DNA of 64,000 nucleotides. It comes from Vitellaria paradoxa (Eukaryota > Streptophyta > Magnoliopsida > Ericales > Sapotaceae). Of this stretch, positions 1 to 10,448 are shown piece by piece. The position numbers were made by a program, and so were the translations under genes. The notes beneath the pieces are model-generated. The model was not told the DNA's origin, did no database searches, and saw only the letters and a list, made by a program, of their open reading frames with translations. The DNA lies in assembly GCA_019916065.1 (NCBI GenBank), contig CM034233.1, positions 37,364,862-37,428,861 on the forward strand, read 5' to 3'. How positions within the stretch are numbered: the stretch's first letter is position 1; each line of letters begins with the position of its first letter.

Positions 1-229
1 AGGAGGTACCATTACGGTAGTTCCCACAACGAAATCGTCATCAAGCCAAGCTTTAACATTATTATCTGAGTTTTAGTCACTATCATCTTCTATAAATACA
101 CAGTTAGTGGTAAATAAACCACCACACTTTTCACAAACCTATGGACCTATGTCATCCAAACCGAGTTGATGAAAATGGGCATGGTACTCAGAAGCATTAG
201 AATCAGACATCTCACTGAAATTTATGTAC
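1..229 (-). pseudogene. Element C, acidic 3' coding block (partial)
   Basis: This is the minus-strand remnant of the second 3' coding block of element C. It opens after an AG|GTAC acceptor at 231-230 and runs off the window edge. A Ser/Asp-rich stretch (IEDDSD, then a stop) is followed by WLDDDF, matching the acidic 'SSEESESES...WPEDYF' layout of the homologous blocks in E (42703-43273) and G (63456-64000). At least two in-frame stops show decay. Its function is unknown. Identification rests on the shared position, acceptor and residue pattern. Confidence 0.55.
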
Positions 230-484
230 CTGTCTTTCAAACATTATCATAATAAAATGAATAAGCAGCATAAGGCCTGACAATGAAATAATAAAATGAT
301 ATAGAACCATTTCATGATAACCATCAAAAAGAAAAGAACCATATCCAAGATATTACAGACCTAAGTTTTAATGAAAGAGAAGATAATAAAAAAGATTCAG
401 TTTTGGGTGACTATCATAAGCAATACAATCAAGACCCAAACTGAAAAACTAAAAGATGGGAAAAAAAAAAAAAAACTAGTGCTA
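230..484 (-). other. Element C spacer or intron between 3' ORF and acidic block
   Basis: This AT-rich stretch has no open frame and lies between the end of the C 3' ORF (stop at 485-487, minus) and the acidic block. Near the acceptor the minus strand reads pyrimidine-rich sequence and then GACAG|GTAC. E has a 256-bp gap (42447-42702) and G a 280-bp gap (63176-63455) in the same place. I call it a likely intron or inter-ORF spacer; no clear 5' splice site was found. Confidence 0.4.
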
Positions 485-1010
485 CTAATGTGGTGGCGGA
501 GCGAATAGTGCTCCAACTCCATAGTGCTAGTTATAGATACTTCAGAGAAGTTGATCATTTTCATTTGTCACCACCTCTAATCATTTAGGTCTCATATTTT
601 GGCTTAAGAACATTTTCACTAATTGCTGATTAGTGACTTCTTCCATCTCTTCGGGTATTTTTGCTCTAGCTTGAGAACTACTCCCTATATCTTGTTGTGT
701 TGCAGTTGCTTGCCTCTTCTGGCCCCTCTTAGAAGGCAACTGTGCCTTGATATATGAGTGGAAATCTAGGTCACCTGGTGCTTGAGCAACTTACAACTTA
801 GTAGGTAGCATTGCTTTTTGGCTCCTAAATACTTGAGTGAGAACACCCCCAAATCTAATGCCCCCTATCTCCTAGAATGTTGCCAAAATTCATATAACTG
901 ATCTCATAGGTATAAGGGTAAATCAATCACCCTTTTTGGTGCTTATAGCATATAAAACAAGAGCCGATGTTCACCATATTTAGTAGTCCTTCCTAAGGGA
1001 AATAGATTGG
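485..1010 (-). pseudogene. Element C 3' ORF, C-terminal part
   Basis: This is the C-terminal half of the 'putative plant transposon protein' type ORF of element C, separated from its N-terminal half (26635-27180) by insertion of A. On the minus strand, residues such as LLFYAIST and FGGVLTQVFR correspond to LIYAIGTG and FGGALTEIFR in G. Three in-frame stops lie in the core. A Lys/Arg-rich run (KRGQKRQ) and a Gln-rich tail follow, and the frame ends at the TAG at 487-485. Bases 1006-1010 (ATTGG) are the target duplication of element A. Confidence 0.75.
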
Positions 1011-2578
1011 TGATTACACTTGAAAAGTGTAATTACAAATTCCATACTTTGATACTTATTGATGCATTTAAATAATTAAGTTTGAATTTTTGTCATTATT
1101 TTGTCATTTATAGTTTTATTTTCTTAATTACAAGGAAATGGTGAAATAATGGAAGCGTATAGCGATGAGAACAGCCTAGAAGACGAAAGAAAAGTTATGG
1201 TTTAGACCTCACCTTGGATGGCCCGGACTAGCACAAAGACCCAGCATGGAGGAGGAAGAGAAACGGAGTAATGACCATTCTATGGTTAGGACCCCCTCCT
1301 AGATGGTCAGGACCATAGTGAGCTTGTTTGGCCGAATTTGTGAAGGTGACCATTCTGTGGTCGGGACCCCCTCCCAGACGGTTGAGACCACAGTAGCCAA
1401 GCATGCGCGAGTTTAAGCTGTACTTTTTAGGGTTTCTGTGTAACCCTTTTATAAACCTTGTAAACAGCCGAACTAGGGGAGAAACTTTTCATACTTTTCA
1501 TATACTTTGGAGAGTTTTTTTTAGAGCTTTTTCAATATCGTCATGGAGTTTATGAATTTTTTAGAAGTTAGTTTGTTCATCGCTATAGTTTCATTCCATT
1601 ACCTTATTTCAAAACTGTTTAACTTGCAAGTTTGATTTCATTTCGCTCTTTAATAGTATGATTTATTCGTTTCAATTGGGAGATCAGTTGATTATGTGCG
1701 TATTTATTATTTTCGTTTCATTTAAAGTAATGTTAGCGTAAAAACACTAGTTCTTGATTCAACGAATCAAGGAAGGGTAGTTCATGAAACACTATGGGAT
1801 GTGCGTAGACCCTTCGCATGGGTTGCGAAAGCTCATGCATAGGGATCTACTATTTTTAAACCTATTTTAACTTGTTTTGAAAACATTCAAAAATGAAAGC
1901 CTTTAACCATATTCGCTGAAATCACTGGTATGGGTTTGCAATTATCATTGATTAATACTTTTGAATAAATTAAAAGTAGGATTCAAGTTCAATTCTCATT
2001 TCGTTTGTTTGAAAAGACTTTCGAAAACAAAAGTTTTTAACCATATTCATTTGAAATCACTGGTACTAACTTTTGGATTTAAAATATTCTCAATATTTTT
2101 GAACAAACTCTTAATTCGGATCTAGACCCACATATCCCATAGTGAAGTAGTGAACTACCTAGACTTGAAAGTTGAATCAAGAACCTCTTTAATATTGAAT
2201 TTGTCATTCAATTTAGATTTCCGTGATATTTAATTTGCTTTGAAATTTAGTTTAGTTCAATTGCTGAATTTTAAAAGTTCATCGAATTTCTTGAATTGAC
2301 GTTTAATTCATTTAGAACCTAAAACAGAAATTTGAATTGCTAAATCCTTTAAGTAGTAATTTAACTTTAAGTTTGAATTTTAATTTTGCAAAACCTTAGG
2401 ATTTAGTTTCAATTAAATATCAAGCCTCGTTTATAACCTAGAAACTGAATTGACTTATAACCTAGAGGCTGAATAACATAGGCTCCCTGTGAATTTGACC
2501 TCGGACCCACCGAATTAAAACTACGACTACCCTTTTGCACTTGAGAGGTAGAACGCACACATATTTTAGGGTCGGTCA
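1011..2578 (+). repeat. Element A 5' LTR
   Basis: This 1,568-bp LTR runs from TG at 1011 to CA at 2578. The first bases form a hairpin (arms ATTACACTT and AAGTGTAAT). U3 contains two palindromic units (1273-1401), followed by a telo-box-like TAGGGTTT and TTTTATAAACC near 1447. The 3' copy is 90 bp shorter, largely because it has one palindromic unit instead of two. The LTR ends in the 'cttgcacttgagaggtag' segment shared by all families in the window. Confidence 0.92.
1273..1457 (+). promoter_or_regulatory. Element A LTR promoter: palindrome array plus TATA
   Basis: Two tandem units each hold inverted arms of the form CTRTGGTC...GACCAYAG, with cores near GGTCGGGACC. They are followed by TAGGGTTT (about 1427) and TTTTATAAACC (1447-1457), a good plant TATA box. 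The same arms recur internally at 22254-22451. Promoter function is inferred from position; binding factors are unknown. Confidence 0.7.
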
Positions 2579-2584
2579 AGTTTT

Positions 2585-2602
2585 TGGCACCGTTGTCGGG
2601 GA
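2585..2602 (+). other. Element A primer binding site (tRNA-Asp type)
   Basis: TGGCACCGTTGTCGGGGA lies six bases after the LTR end. It differs at two positions from TGGCGCCGTTGCCGGGGA, the complement of the plant tRNA-Asp 3' end. Minus-strand DNA synthesis would start here. Confidence 0.88.
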
Positions 2603-2716
2603 GCCAAAATTTAGTTTTTAGGTTGTTTCATTTTTTTTATTTTTATTTATTTTTTAGGTAAGTTTATTCTTCCTTGAAATAAATGTTTTTTTTGAAAACT
2701 CAAATTTTTGAAGTGC

Positions 2717-4300
2717 ATGCAACTTAGATCAGGTAGGGTAATTGTAGTAGAACCTAAACCAGAAGACCCTCCCTACCTTCCTGAATCATTTTCCACATAT
2801 TCATATTCCACAGTTTCACTTAGCACCTCTTCCTTTCCCTCAATGGCTGATTTAAGAGGGGAAGGCAGTGAACATGGGGATAATGATCCCCAAGAGGTTC
2901 CGGGTTTTATCCCATTGAGAAAACACCTTAACCTTGTAAGGCAATCTACACCATCATGCATAGTCTTACCTTTAAATAGGGGAAACTTCATGGTTAGACC
3001 AAGAATCATCCAACTTTTACCTACCTTCCATGGTTTAGATTCAAAAAATCCCTATAACCATCTTACAAAGTCTGAGGAAGTTAGTAACACTTGTGTCGAG
3101 CATAATACCAATGAGGATATAGTACGTCTCCAACTTTTCCCATTTTCCCTTAAGGATAAAGCCAAATGTTGGCTTTATTCCCTCCATCCACATTCTATTG
3201 GAACGTGGCATGAAATGCAAACTGAGTTTCTAAAAAAATACTTCCCAACTCAGAAAACTCAGCATTATAGGCGACAGATTACCACCTTTTCATGTAAGCC
3301 TAATGAGAACTTCTATCGAGCTTGGGAGAGGTTCAAGGAACTTTTAATGGCTTGTCCTCACCATGGTTTTGAGTTATGGAGAATAATGAGCATATTTCAT
3401 GAATCTTTGACTCCTAGTCTTAAGCAATTAGTCTCTACCATATGTAATGGAACTTTATTTGATAAGATGGCAGAGGACGCCATGGACTTCTTTGATATGG
3501 TAGCCGAAGATTCCAATGATTAGGAAGTAGGACCTCCTTCATCTTCTGAGCATAGGAATCCCATGCCTAGTGGCCAGTTGACATTAAGTGAGAGAGATGA
3601 TTTGCGAGCTAGGATAGCTGCAATGCAACATAAGTTAGATTCCTTTGAGCTTAAGAATAAGGAGAAATTAGTTGAAATGCAAATGGTATGTAGGGCATGT
3701 GACCAAGTGGGACATAATGCTAATTCGCGTCTCAAGGTTCCTTTACTTAAAGAGATTGCTTATGGTCAGGCTTACATTAATAATTCTCAGAACCGGCCAT
3801 TTTAGAATAGAGGCCAAGGTAATACCTCCTACCCACAAGGTGGGAATGTCAAGTATCAAAAGGGAAATCAACTTCCCAATGCTTATTCCCCAGGGTGGAA
3901 GAACTCTCCTAGCTTTGGGTGGAAAAATGAAATTAGAGTCAACCATTCCAACCTCCTGCTCCCTTACCACCACTCTAATACCAATAGCCCATCCTATTGT
4001 ATTCCAACCTGCACATAAGAGATCTATTGAGGACACTCTTCATCATTCATACACCATCAATTGAGCATCAATGATAACATGAATCGGTCCCTAGCGGATA
4101 TAAGAAGGCAAATTTCTAAGTTGACACAAGCTATAAGTATCACTCAAAGTGGCACACTTCCTTCACAAACTCTCCCAAACTCGAAAGGTCAAGCAAACCT
4201 TGCTGAATCATCTACTTTAGGTAACACCTCACATGAATAGGTGCAATCTATTACCACTTTGAAGTGGGAGGGTGATTCATAAACCCAATGATCTTAGAGT
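2717..4300 (+). pseudogene. gag: Element A gag (decayed)
   Basis: The frame opens at the ATG at 2717 (MQLRSGR, the start seen in G and, as MHLRSGR, in B) and covers the Retrotrans_gag capsid region (IQLLPTFHGLDS, FPFSLKDKAKCWL, ERFKELL). It hits TAG at 3521 and then continues in the same frame with a zinc knuckle, C-x2-C-x4-H-x4, whose last Cys is Arg (CGT at 3728). Another TAG at 3803 and frameshifts after about 3960 follow. The 3521 stop replaces a Trp codon of B and E and is shared with G. Gag would form the virus-like particle; this copy cannot encode a full one. Confidence 0.88.
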
Positions 4301-4559
4301 AAATGCACCAAATGCTAAATTAGGAACGAGAGGTAATGGGAAAGGAGAAGAGTCGAGTGAAGTAGAAAAATGAGAAAGAGAAGGAGGGAGAAAACCAAAG
4401 ATAGAGAGAGGCAAACAATTGAGAGCAAGAAAGGTGAGAAAGAGGTGAAAGAAAAAAAAAAAAGGGGAAACCAGTGTGGAAACATGGGGTAAGCATGAAG
4501 AACAAATAGTTAGATATACACCTAGGCCACCTTTTCCTCAAAGGTTAGCAAAAGGTAAG

Positions 4560-5400
4560 AATGAGACGGTTGAATTCTGAAATTTATGAAGTTTTAAACA
4601 AGTAGAATCAGCATCCCATTACTCGAGGCTATTAAGCAAAATCCATCTTATGCTAAGTTCCTTAGGGATATGTGCACTGTTAAGAGAAAGCTTAATGTCA
4701 AGGAAAAAGCTTTCTTGACTTAACAAGTTAGTGCCATCATATAGTGTGACACACCTCCTAAGTATAAAGATCCTGGATGTCCAACAATTTCATATATAAT
4801 AGGGGATCACATCATTGATAAAGCTTTACTTGACCTAGGTGCTAGTGTCAACCTATTGCCTTATACGGTTTAACCAGCAATTAGGATTAGGTGAACTGAA
4901 ACCTACTAAGATAAGTTTGTAATTGGCGAATCGCTCAGTAAAAATGTCAAGGGGTATAGGGAAGATGTGTTAGTCCAAGTAGACAAATTCTACTTTCCTG
5001 TTGATTTCATAGTGTTGGACACCCAACCTATTCGAAATCCATCCCATTCCATTCCGATCATTTTAGGTAGACCATTCCTTGCTGCCTCAAATGCTGTAAT
5101 TAATTGTAGAAGTAGGCTTATGAAACTATCTTTTGGGAATATGACTGTTGAAATGAACATTTTTAAAGTGGGGAAACAGATGGGAGAATTTAAGGATGTC
5201 AGAGAGGTGGATATGATACATACTTTAAGTGAGGAGTATTTTGAAAAGGCCTATATTGAGGATCCCTAGAACGAGCTTTAGTAAGAAGTGAAAGGTGTGA
5301 GGCTTTAGATGGAGAGAATTTCATGGAAAGTGAAGACTTGATAGGTGGTAGAGAGGAAGTGATGGGCAATTAATGGCTAGGTGCCACTGTTTGAATCTTT
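4560..5400 (+). pseudogene. Element A aspartic protease (decayed)
   Basis: The pre-protease linker (KLNVKEKAFLT) is followed by the active-site segment LLDLGASVNLLP, in which D-L-G replaces the usual D-T/S-G, a hallmark of Athila proteases. A frameshift near 4870 and TAA at 4920 break the frame, which resumes at 4967 through FYFPVDFIVLDTQ and IILGRPFL to about 5269. The TAA at 4920 is shared with G (57196), where B and E keep CAA (Gln). Confidence 0.85.
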
Positions 5401-5439
5401 TGAGCCCTCCTTGATCAAACCCAAGCCGTCAGTGGAGTG

Positions 5440-7046
5440 TCCTCCTTGTCCTTCTAGGAAACCTTTGCCCAGTGAACTTAAATATGCATTTTCTAGGAGA
5501 AGGTGAGACGTTCCCAGTAGTCATCTCTTCGAGATTGGAAGAAGTTCAAGAAAGAAGTTACTAGTAGTCTTGAGTGCTCATTGAAAGGCCTTGGGATGGA
5601 CAGTGGCTAATCTTCGAGGTATTAGTCCCTTAGTATGTACTCATCATATATAACTTGAGGATGAGGCCAAACCAGTAAGGCAAATGCAACGAAGACTAAA
5701 CCCCAACATGAAAGAAGTGGTAAAAATGGGAAGTACTTAAGTTGCTTGATGCAGGTATTATTTACCCCATATTTGATTCAAAGTGGGTGAGTCCCACTCA
5801 AGTGGTTCCAAAGAAATCTGGTGTTACGGTAGTTGAGAATGAGAAAGGAGAGCTAGTGCCTCAACGCACGCAAACTGGTTGGCGAATGTGTATAGATTAT
5901 AGGCGATTGAATGCAGTGACCTGGAAGGATCATTTTCCCCTTCCATTTCTAGATCAAGTGCTGGACAAAGTAGCAAAGAAATCTTTCTACTGTTTCCTTG
6001 ATGGTACTCCGGGGTATAATCAGGTTGCGATAGCACTGAGGACCCAAGAGAAAACCACTTTCACATGCCCTTTTGGCACGTTTGCATATAGACTAATGCC
6101 ATTTGGGCCATTTAAACGCCCCTACAACCTTTCAAAGGTGTGTGATTAGCATTTTTAGTGACATGGTTGATGGTTCTTAGAGGTTATCATGGATGACTTC
6201 TCCGTATATGGAGATACACTTGATGACTGCTTAATCAACCTTGAAAAGTGTGTTGGTGCAAATGTGAGGAAAGTAATTTAGTGTTAAACTGGTAAAAGTG
6301 CCATTTCATGGTCAAATAGGGAATAGTTTGGGCAATATAGTGTCTGTCGAGAAATCAAGGTAGACAAAAGCAAAAGTGGAACTTAATTCAAAACTTACCT
6401 ACCTCTTGATGTGTGAAGGACATAAGATCGTTCCTTGGACATGCCAAATTTTACCGGCGATTCATTAAGTCCTTTAGTTCTATCGCGTCGACCCCTATCT
6501 CTCTGTTGTCTAGATGTTCCGTTTTATTAGACACGTCATGCCAAGAGGCATTTGAGTCAACTTAAAACAAGTTGCTCACCACCACTCCTATTATGCAAAC
6601 CCGAATTGGTCTTTACCATTCGCAGCTTAGGTGTGATGCTAATGATTTTAGCAGTGGGTTTTTGGTGCAGTTTAGGGCAAAGAAAAGAAGGAAAGACCGT
6701 ATGCCATTTACTACGCTAGTAAGACCTTGATGAAGGCGCAAGTTAACTTATCCACCACTGAAAAGAGCTTCTAGCAAGTAGTTTTTGCCCATGGACAAGT
6801 TATATGTCATATTTGGTCGGTTCATGTTACAAGTGTTTACGGACCATGCAATCTGAAATATCGTCTCTCCAAGCAAAAGGAAAAACCCTACCTTTCTAAT
6901 TAGATGGATGCTACTCCTACTAAGAGTTTGATTTGGAAATCAAGGACAAGAAAGGAGTATGAAAATATGGTAATTTACCATTTGTCCTAGATTACCTTAA
7001 TCATGAATCCAACTCTAGTGAACCGACCAATCAGCGAATATCTTCC
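5440..7046 (+). pseudogene. Element A reverse transcriptase and RNase H (decayed)
   Basis: The RT region includes LLDAGIIYPI, WVSPTQVVPKKSG, GWRMCIDYRRLNAV and the catalytic MDDFSVYG near 6190. A clean frame spans 5742-6149; frameshifts bracket it. RNase H follows in broken frames (for example KYRLSKQ and LIWKSRTRK). The sequence stops at 7046, where element B inserted (duplication CTTCC at 7042-7046). The integrase part resumes at 20776. Confidence 0.85.
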
Positions 7047-8755
7047 TGCTTGCTCGATTCCAATGTATCAATATTGGCTCGACCCCAAGTGCAGGGTGTC
7101 TATTGAAGCACAATAACCGGTGAGAACCGGATCGTGTCCACAGAGAGCCTTAGTAAAAATTAGTGAACAAATGATTCTTGGAAAAGGTTTTAGACAAATT
7201 TTCAACCCCACAATGAATGATAGAGATTCAATTTGGTTTTAGAAATGGTTGTTTGGATAAAATGTTTTAAAAACAAATTTAAGAAAACCTTGGATCCAAA
7301 ACAAGCTCGTAGTGATTGACAATAAATTCCAAGGATTCTACACCTAAAAAGGGTAGATCAAAAGATAATCTAGAAATAAAACCACTTAGAACAATCCAAA
7401 TCTGATTTGAGTAAGAAATTAAGAACAAAAATCTGCTGAGAATTCAAATCAAACACCTAATAGGCATAGCTCATAGATCTTACATACAAATCCTAGGAAT
7501 AGCAATTGCCATACAAATCTAAAAGAAAGGCATGATAATTTTATGTAGAAATCTGTAAGTAAAGGCCATAAACCATACAAAATTGGAGTTCAATTGAAAT
7601 CTCAACTCAAAAATCAATAATCAATTCAAATCAAACATAGATTTTTCCTTTAACACATAAGATTTCAACATTAAGCCCATTACCTTGAAATTCTTGCAAA
7701 TCAACTACGAAACTTGCCTTGAATCCAAGAGAAAAGTCTACTCAAACATCATAAAAGAAGAAAATAATAAAAATTGAAGTAAATCCATTCATAGAACTGA
7801 AATTCTGATACAAGAATTCAAAGAAATGAAGATGGAATCACTTTCTCTCTCTACAATTCTCTCTCTCTAAAAGGAAAGCTTAACTGAAAGAAATGAATCT
7901 GTATATCCCTAAACGACCTCCTTCGTACATATATATATGAAATATAACATGTAAAAGTACATAACTGCCCATTTCTCAAAAGCTGAATTTCAGGATCCTC
8001 GAATTGCAGGTTGGTTCGAACAAAGGTTCGAACAGACTGATTGGTTCGAACAAAGGTTCGAACCAATTTCTGGGACTTAGTCAAATTTTACTCCAATTAG
8101 ACTTTGCACAGCCTCTGTTGTTCTAACCAGTGTTTGAACCAAAGTTGGTTCGAACAAGGGTTCGAACCAAAGTCTGGGACTTAGAAAATTTTCTTCCAGT
8201 TGAACCTTGCACAGCTTCTGTTGATCGAACCAATGTTTGAACAAGGGTTGGTTCGAACCAAGGTTCGAACCTAAATCTGGGACTTAGAAATTTTTGAGCT
8301 CTGTAACTTTTCACCCTTCTGTCGATCGAACCAAGGTTCAAACCACATGTGGTTTGAACAAAGGTTCGAACCACTTTGCCTTAGTCAAATTTAGCACTTG
8401 TTGGTCTATGCTTGGCTTCTGTTGTTCTAACCAAGGTTCAAACAACCTATGGTTTGAACATTGGTTCGAACCACTTTTTCCAACACTTAGCCAAAATCTG
8501 CTGCATCTTTTTCTGGTTTGCCTTCTGTTGTTAGAACATTGGTTTGAACAACAGTTGGTTCAAACATGTGTTCGAACCAACTTCTTGATTTCATCCAATT
8601 TAGCCCAACTTCATCCATTTTAGTCCCAAACACCTGCAAATCACAAGAATTCCTCATGAATGCATTTAAAAACAATTTATCATCTTTTTAAGATATAAAT
8701 CCACCTAACAAATCACTAATTAAGGTTAATGATTGTACTTTTCATAGTACAATCA
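7047..8755 (-). repeat. Element B 3' LTR
   Basis: This 1,709-bp LTR is identical in length to the other copy and about 99.6% identical by my reading. In element orientation it starts TGATTGTACT at 8755 and ends in GCA at 7047. The U3 half holds a roughly 103-bp tandem array with paired GGTTCGAACC palindromes (8011-8600). A TATA-like run (7925-7940) lies downstream of the array. Confidence 0.96.
7925..8600 (-). repeat. GGTTCGAACC tandem array and TATA in B 3' LTR
   Basis: About five and a half units with a period of roughly 100-104 bp each carry two to four versions of GGTTCGAAC or its diverged forms (GGTTTGAAC, GGTTCAAAC). The spacer between palindromes reads near TCTGGGACTTAG. The array lies upstream of ATATATATG in element orientation, so it occupies the enhancer position of U3. 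The same motif recurs inside B at 12315-12490. Confidence 0.85.
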
Positions 8756-8791
8756 CACCCCCCAACTTGAGATTTGCTAGGCCCTAGCAAA
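8756..8791 (-). promoter_or_regulatory. Element B 3' polypurine tract with hairpin
   Basis: In element orientation a perfect palindrome, TTTGCTAGGGCCTAGCAAA (8791-8773), precedes AAGTTGGGGGGTG and then the LTR start TGATTG. The purine run adjoining the LTR is where plus-strand DNA synthesis would be primed. The hairpin is also found at the 3' LTRs of A, E and F. Confidence 0.85.
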
Positions 8792-10448
8792 TTAGCTCAA
8801 CAAGAAGTCACTTCTCAGTCTTTAACCTAATTCAAGGTTGCACATGACATCTTAATGCAAATTCTTTTAAATTTTCAAGTTCAACTCCCCAAGATAATTA
8901 AAAGTTAACATGGAACTTCATAGGAGCAACACTCTATTCATTGTATGATCTTAAAACATGAATCAATCCATCATGCTCATAATTCCTCACTAGAACATAA
9001 ATCTAACTCAATGATGCATAAAAAAATTCTCTCAAGTCTTGACTTCAATCCTCACAGGGCATACTCTCTTTAATAAAATGAGAATTGGGTAAGACACTCT
9101 TGGAAGATTCTTTCATAAGAGTAAGTGTAAAGCCAATTCTAGTAAGAACCTTCCTTAAGTCAAAAACGATAAAATTCAATGAATATTGGACTTGGTGTAG
9201 CTCTATGAAAGGAATAATCCATAGCAATGAAAATCTTGAACTATTTCACATTGAGAACTTCAAATTCAACTCACTTGACACCTTAGATCCATTAGGTCTT
9301 TATTGGGTTGTAATGGGGTTAAGAGGTTAAATGTGGGACCAAGGAAGGGAAGGGATATTCCAAAATGTGCCTTAGTTGTGTAATTTGATCCCTCTCTTCT
9401 CAATCATACTCCATTCTTTGTTCCTTTTCCTTCACCCTTTTTGAATTCCCCAAAATGTTAATTCTCTTCAAACTCTTCTTTTTTTTTTCTTTTCATATTA
9501 TTTTTTTTCTCTTTTTTTTTAAATTTTTTTTATTTATTTAGAAATTGAAAAACACATCCTTGTATCACTCTTCTTTTCCTTTTCTTTCCTTTTATCAACC
9601 TCTATTTCCTCAAAACTACCACTACCCTTGGCTCATTCTACCTCCCTTAAGCTTATATACTACTAAGGCACTTAGGTAGGTTTAAAATTTTGTAAGGATT
9701 AGGGTATTGTTCAAGGCTCCAAAAGAATTATGCATTCATGCATTCATAGCTCAACTTGGCTCCTAAGGAAAATTAATTAAGAAAGAAAGGTCAATAAGGC
9801 TCAACAATGCAAGGATGGCCTACTTCACTTCCAAGGGTTCAATTTAGTTGACCAATCCATTCCAATGTTGATGGTTCAAGCTGATGAGTTTCTCATGCTT
9901 AAGGATTCAAAACAAGTAATTAGAGCTACTAAAAGAATATAGATGTGAAAAACATGCGAGATTAAGTTCAACCACTCAACAAAGGAAGCTAAAGGCTCAA
10001 ATCTCACAAGGCTAGTCTCCACTTATTAGAGAATAAATATATGCATTTCTTGAGTCAAACTTATGTCCCAAGAGTTCATACTCACACAATTTCCCAATGC
10101 ACAATTTAATTTCACACAACTTCAAAAGTGTTGAAACTATGAACTCCATGTTGACAATTAAGACTTAAAGGATAAATCACAAGCAATTCTCAAGAATGAG
10201 CATTAATTAACCATGTACATGCTTTGAATCAAGTCAAGAACTAAAAAGAAACTTCATTTCATTTCACTTCATTTCAAGTTTCACAAAAAGTTCATATTCA
10301 GCCTTTGATTACAAAAACATATCAGTTCTCTCTTCACAGGCTTACTACAAGTCAAAAAGTCCTACAATAAAGCAACAAAATTAACTAAAGTCAAAAAAAT
10401 ACTACAACTCCTAGCTTGGTGACAACAAAACAAAACAGCTCCTAAGAT
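8792..10448 (-). other. Element B 3' untranslated region
   Basis: About 1.65 kb without a credible open frame lies between the 3' ORF and the polypurine tract. It contains a T-rich run (9478-9535) and a short block (9749-9822; on the minus strand TAGGCCATCC... followed by AGGAGCCAAGTTGAGC) that is recognisably shared with the 3' regions of A, E and F. That sharing across families suggests a conserved RNA or DNA function rather than drift. Confidence 0.6.

Noticed and set aside
8011..8600. CRISPR-like array of regular repeats.
   Set aside because: The units are about 103 bp and diverged, with palindromes in pairs, inside a plant LTR; there are no short identical repeats with unique spacers and no cas genes.
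8011..8600. tRNA gene or tRNA-derived SINE, because of GGTTCGAACC.
   Set aside because: No A box, cloverleaf or terminator could be found near any copy; only the B-box-like motif is present.
8123..8623. Open frames on both strands in the B LTRs (also 20143-20643), rich in RTFVRTN- and WFEHWFEP-like repeats.
   Set aside because: They are translations of the palindromic tandem array in arbitrary frames and have no start context or conservation of protein.
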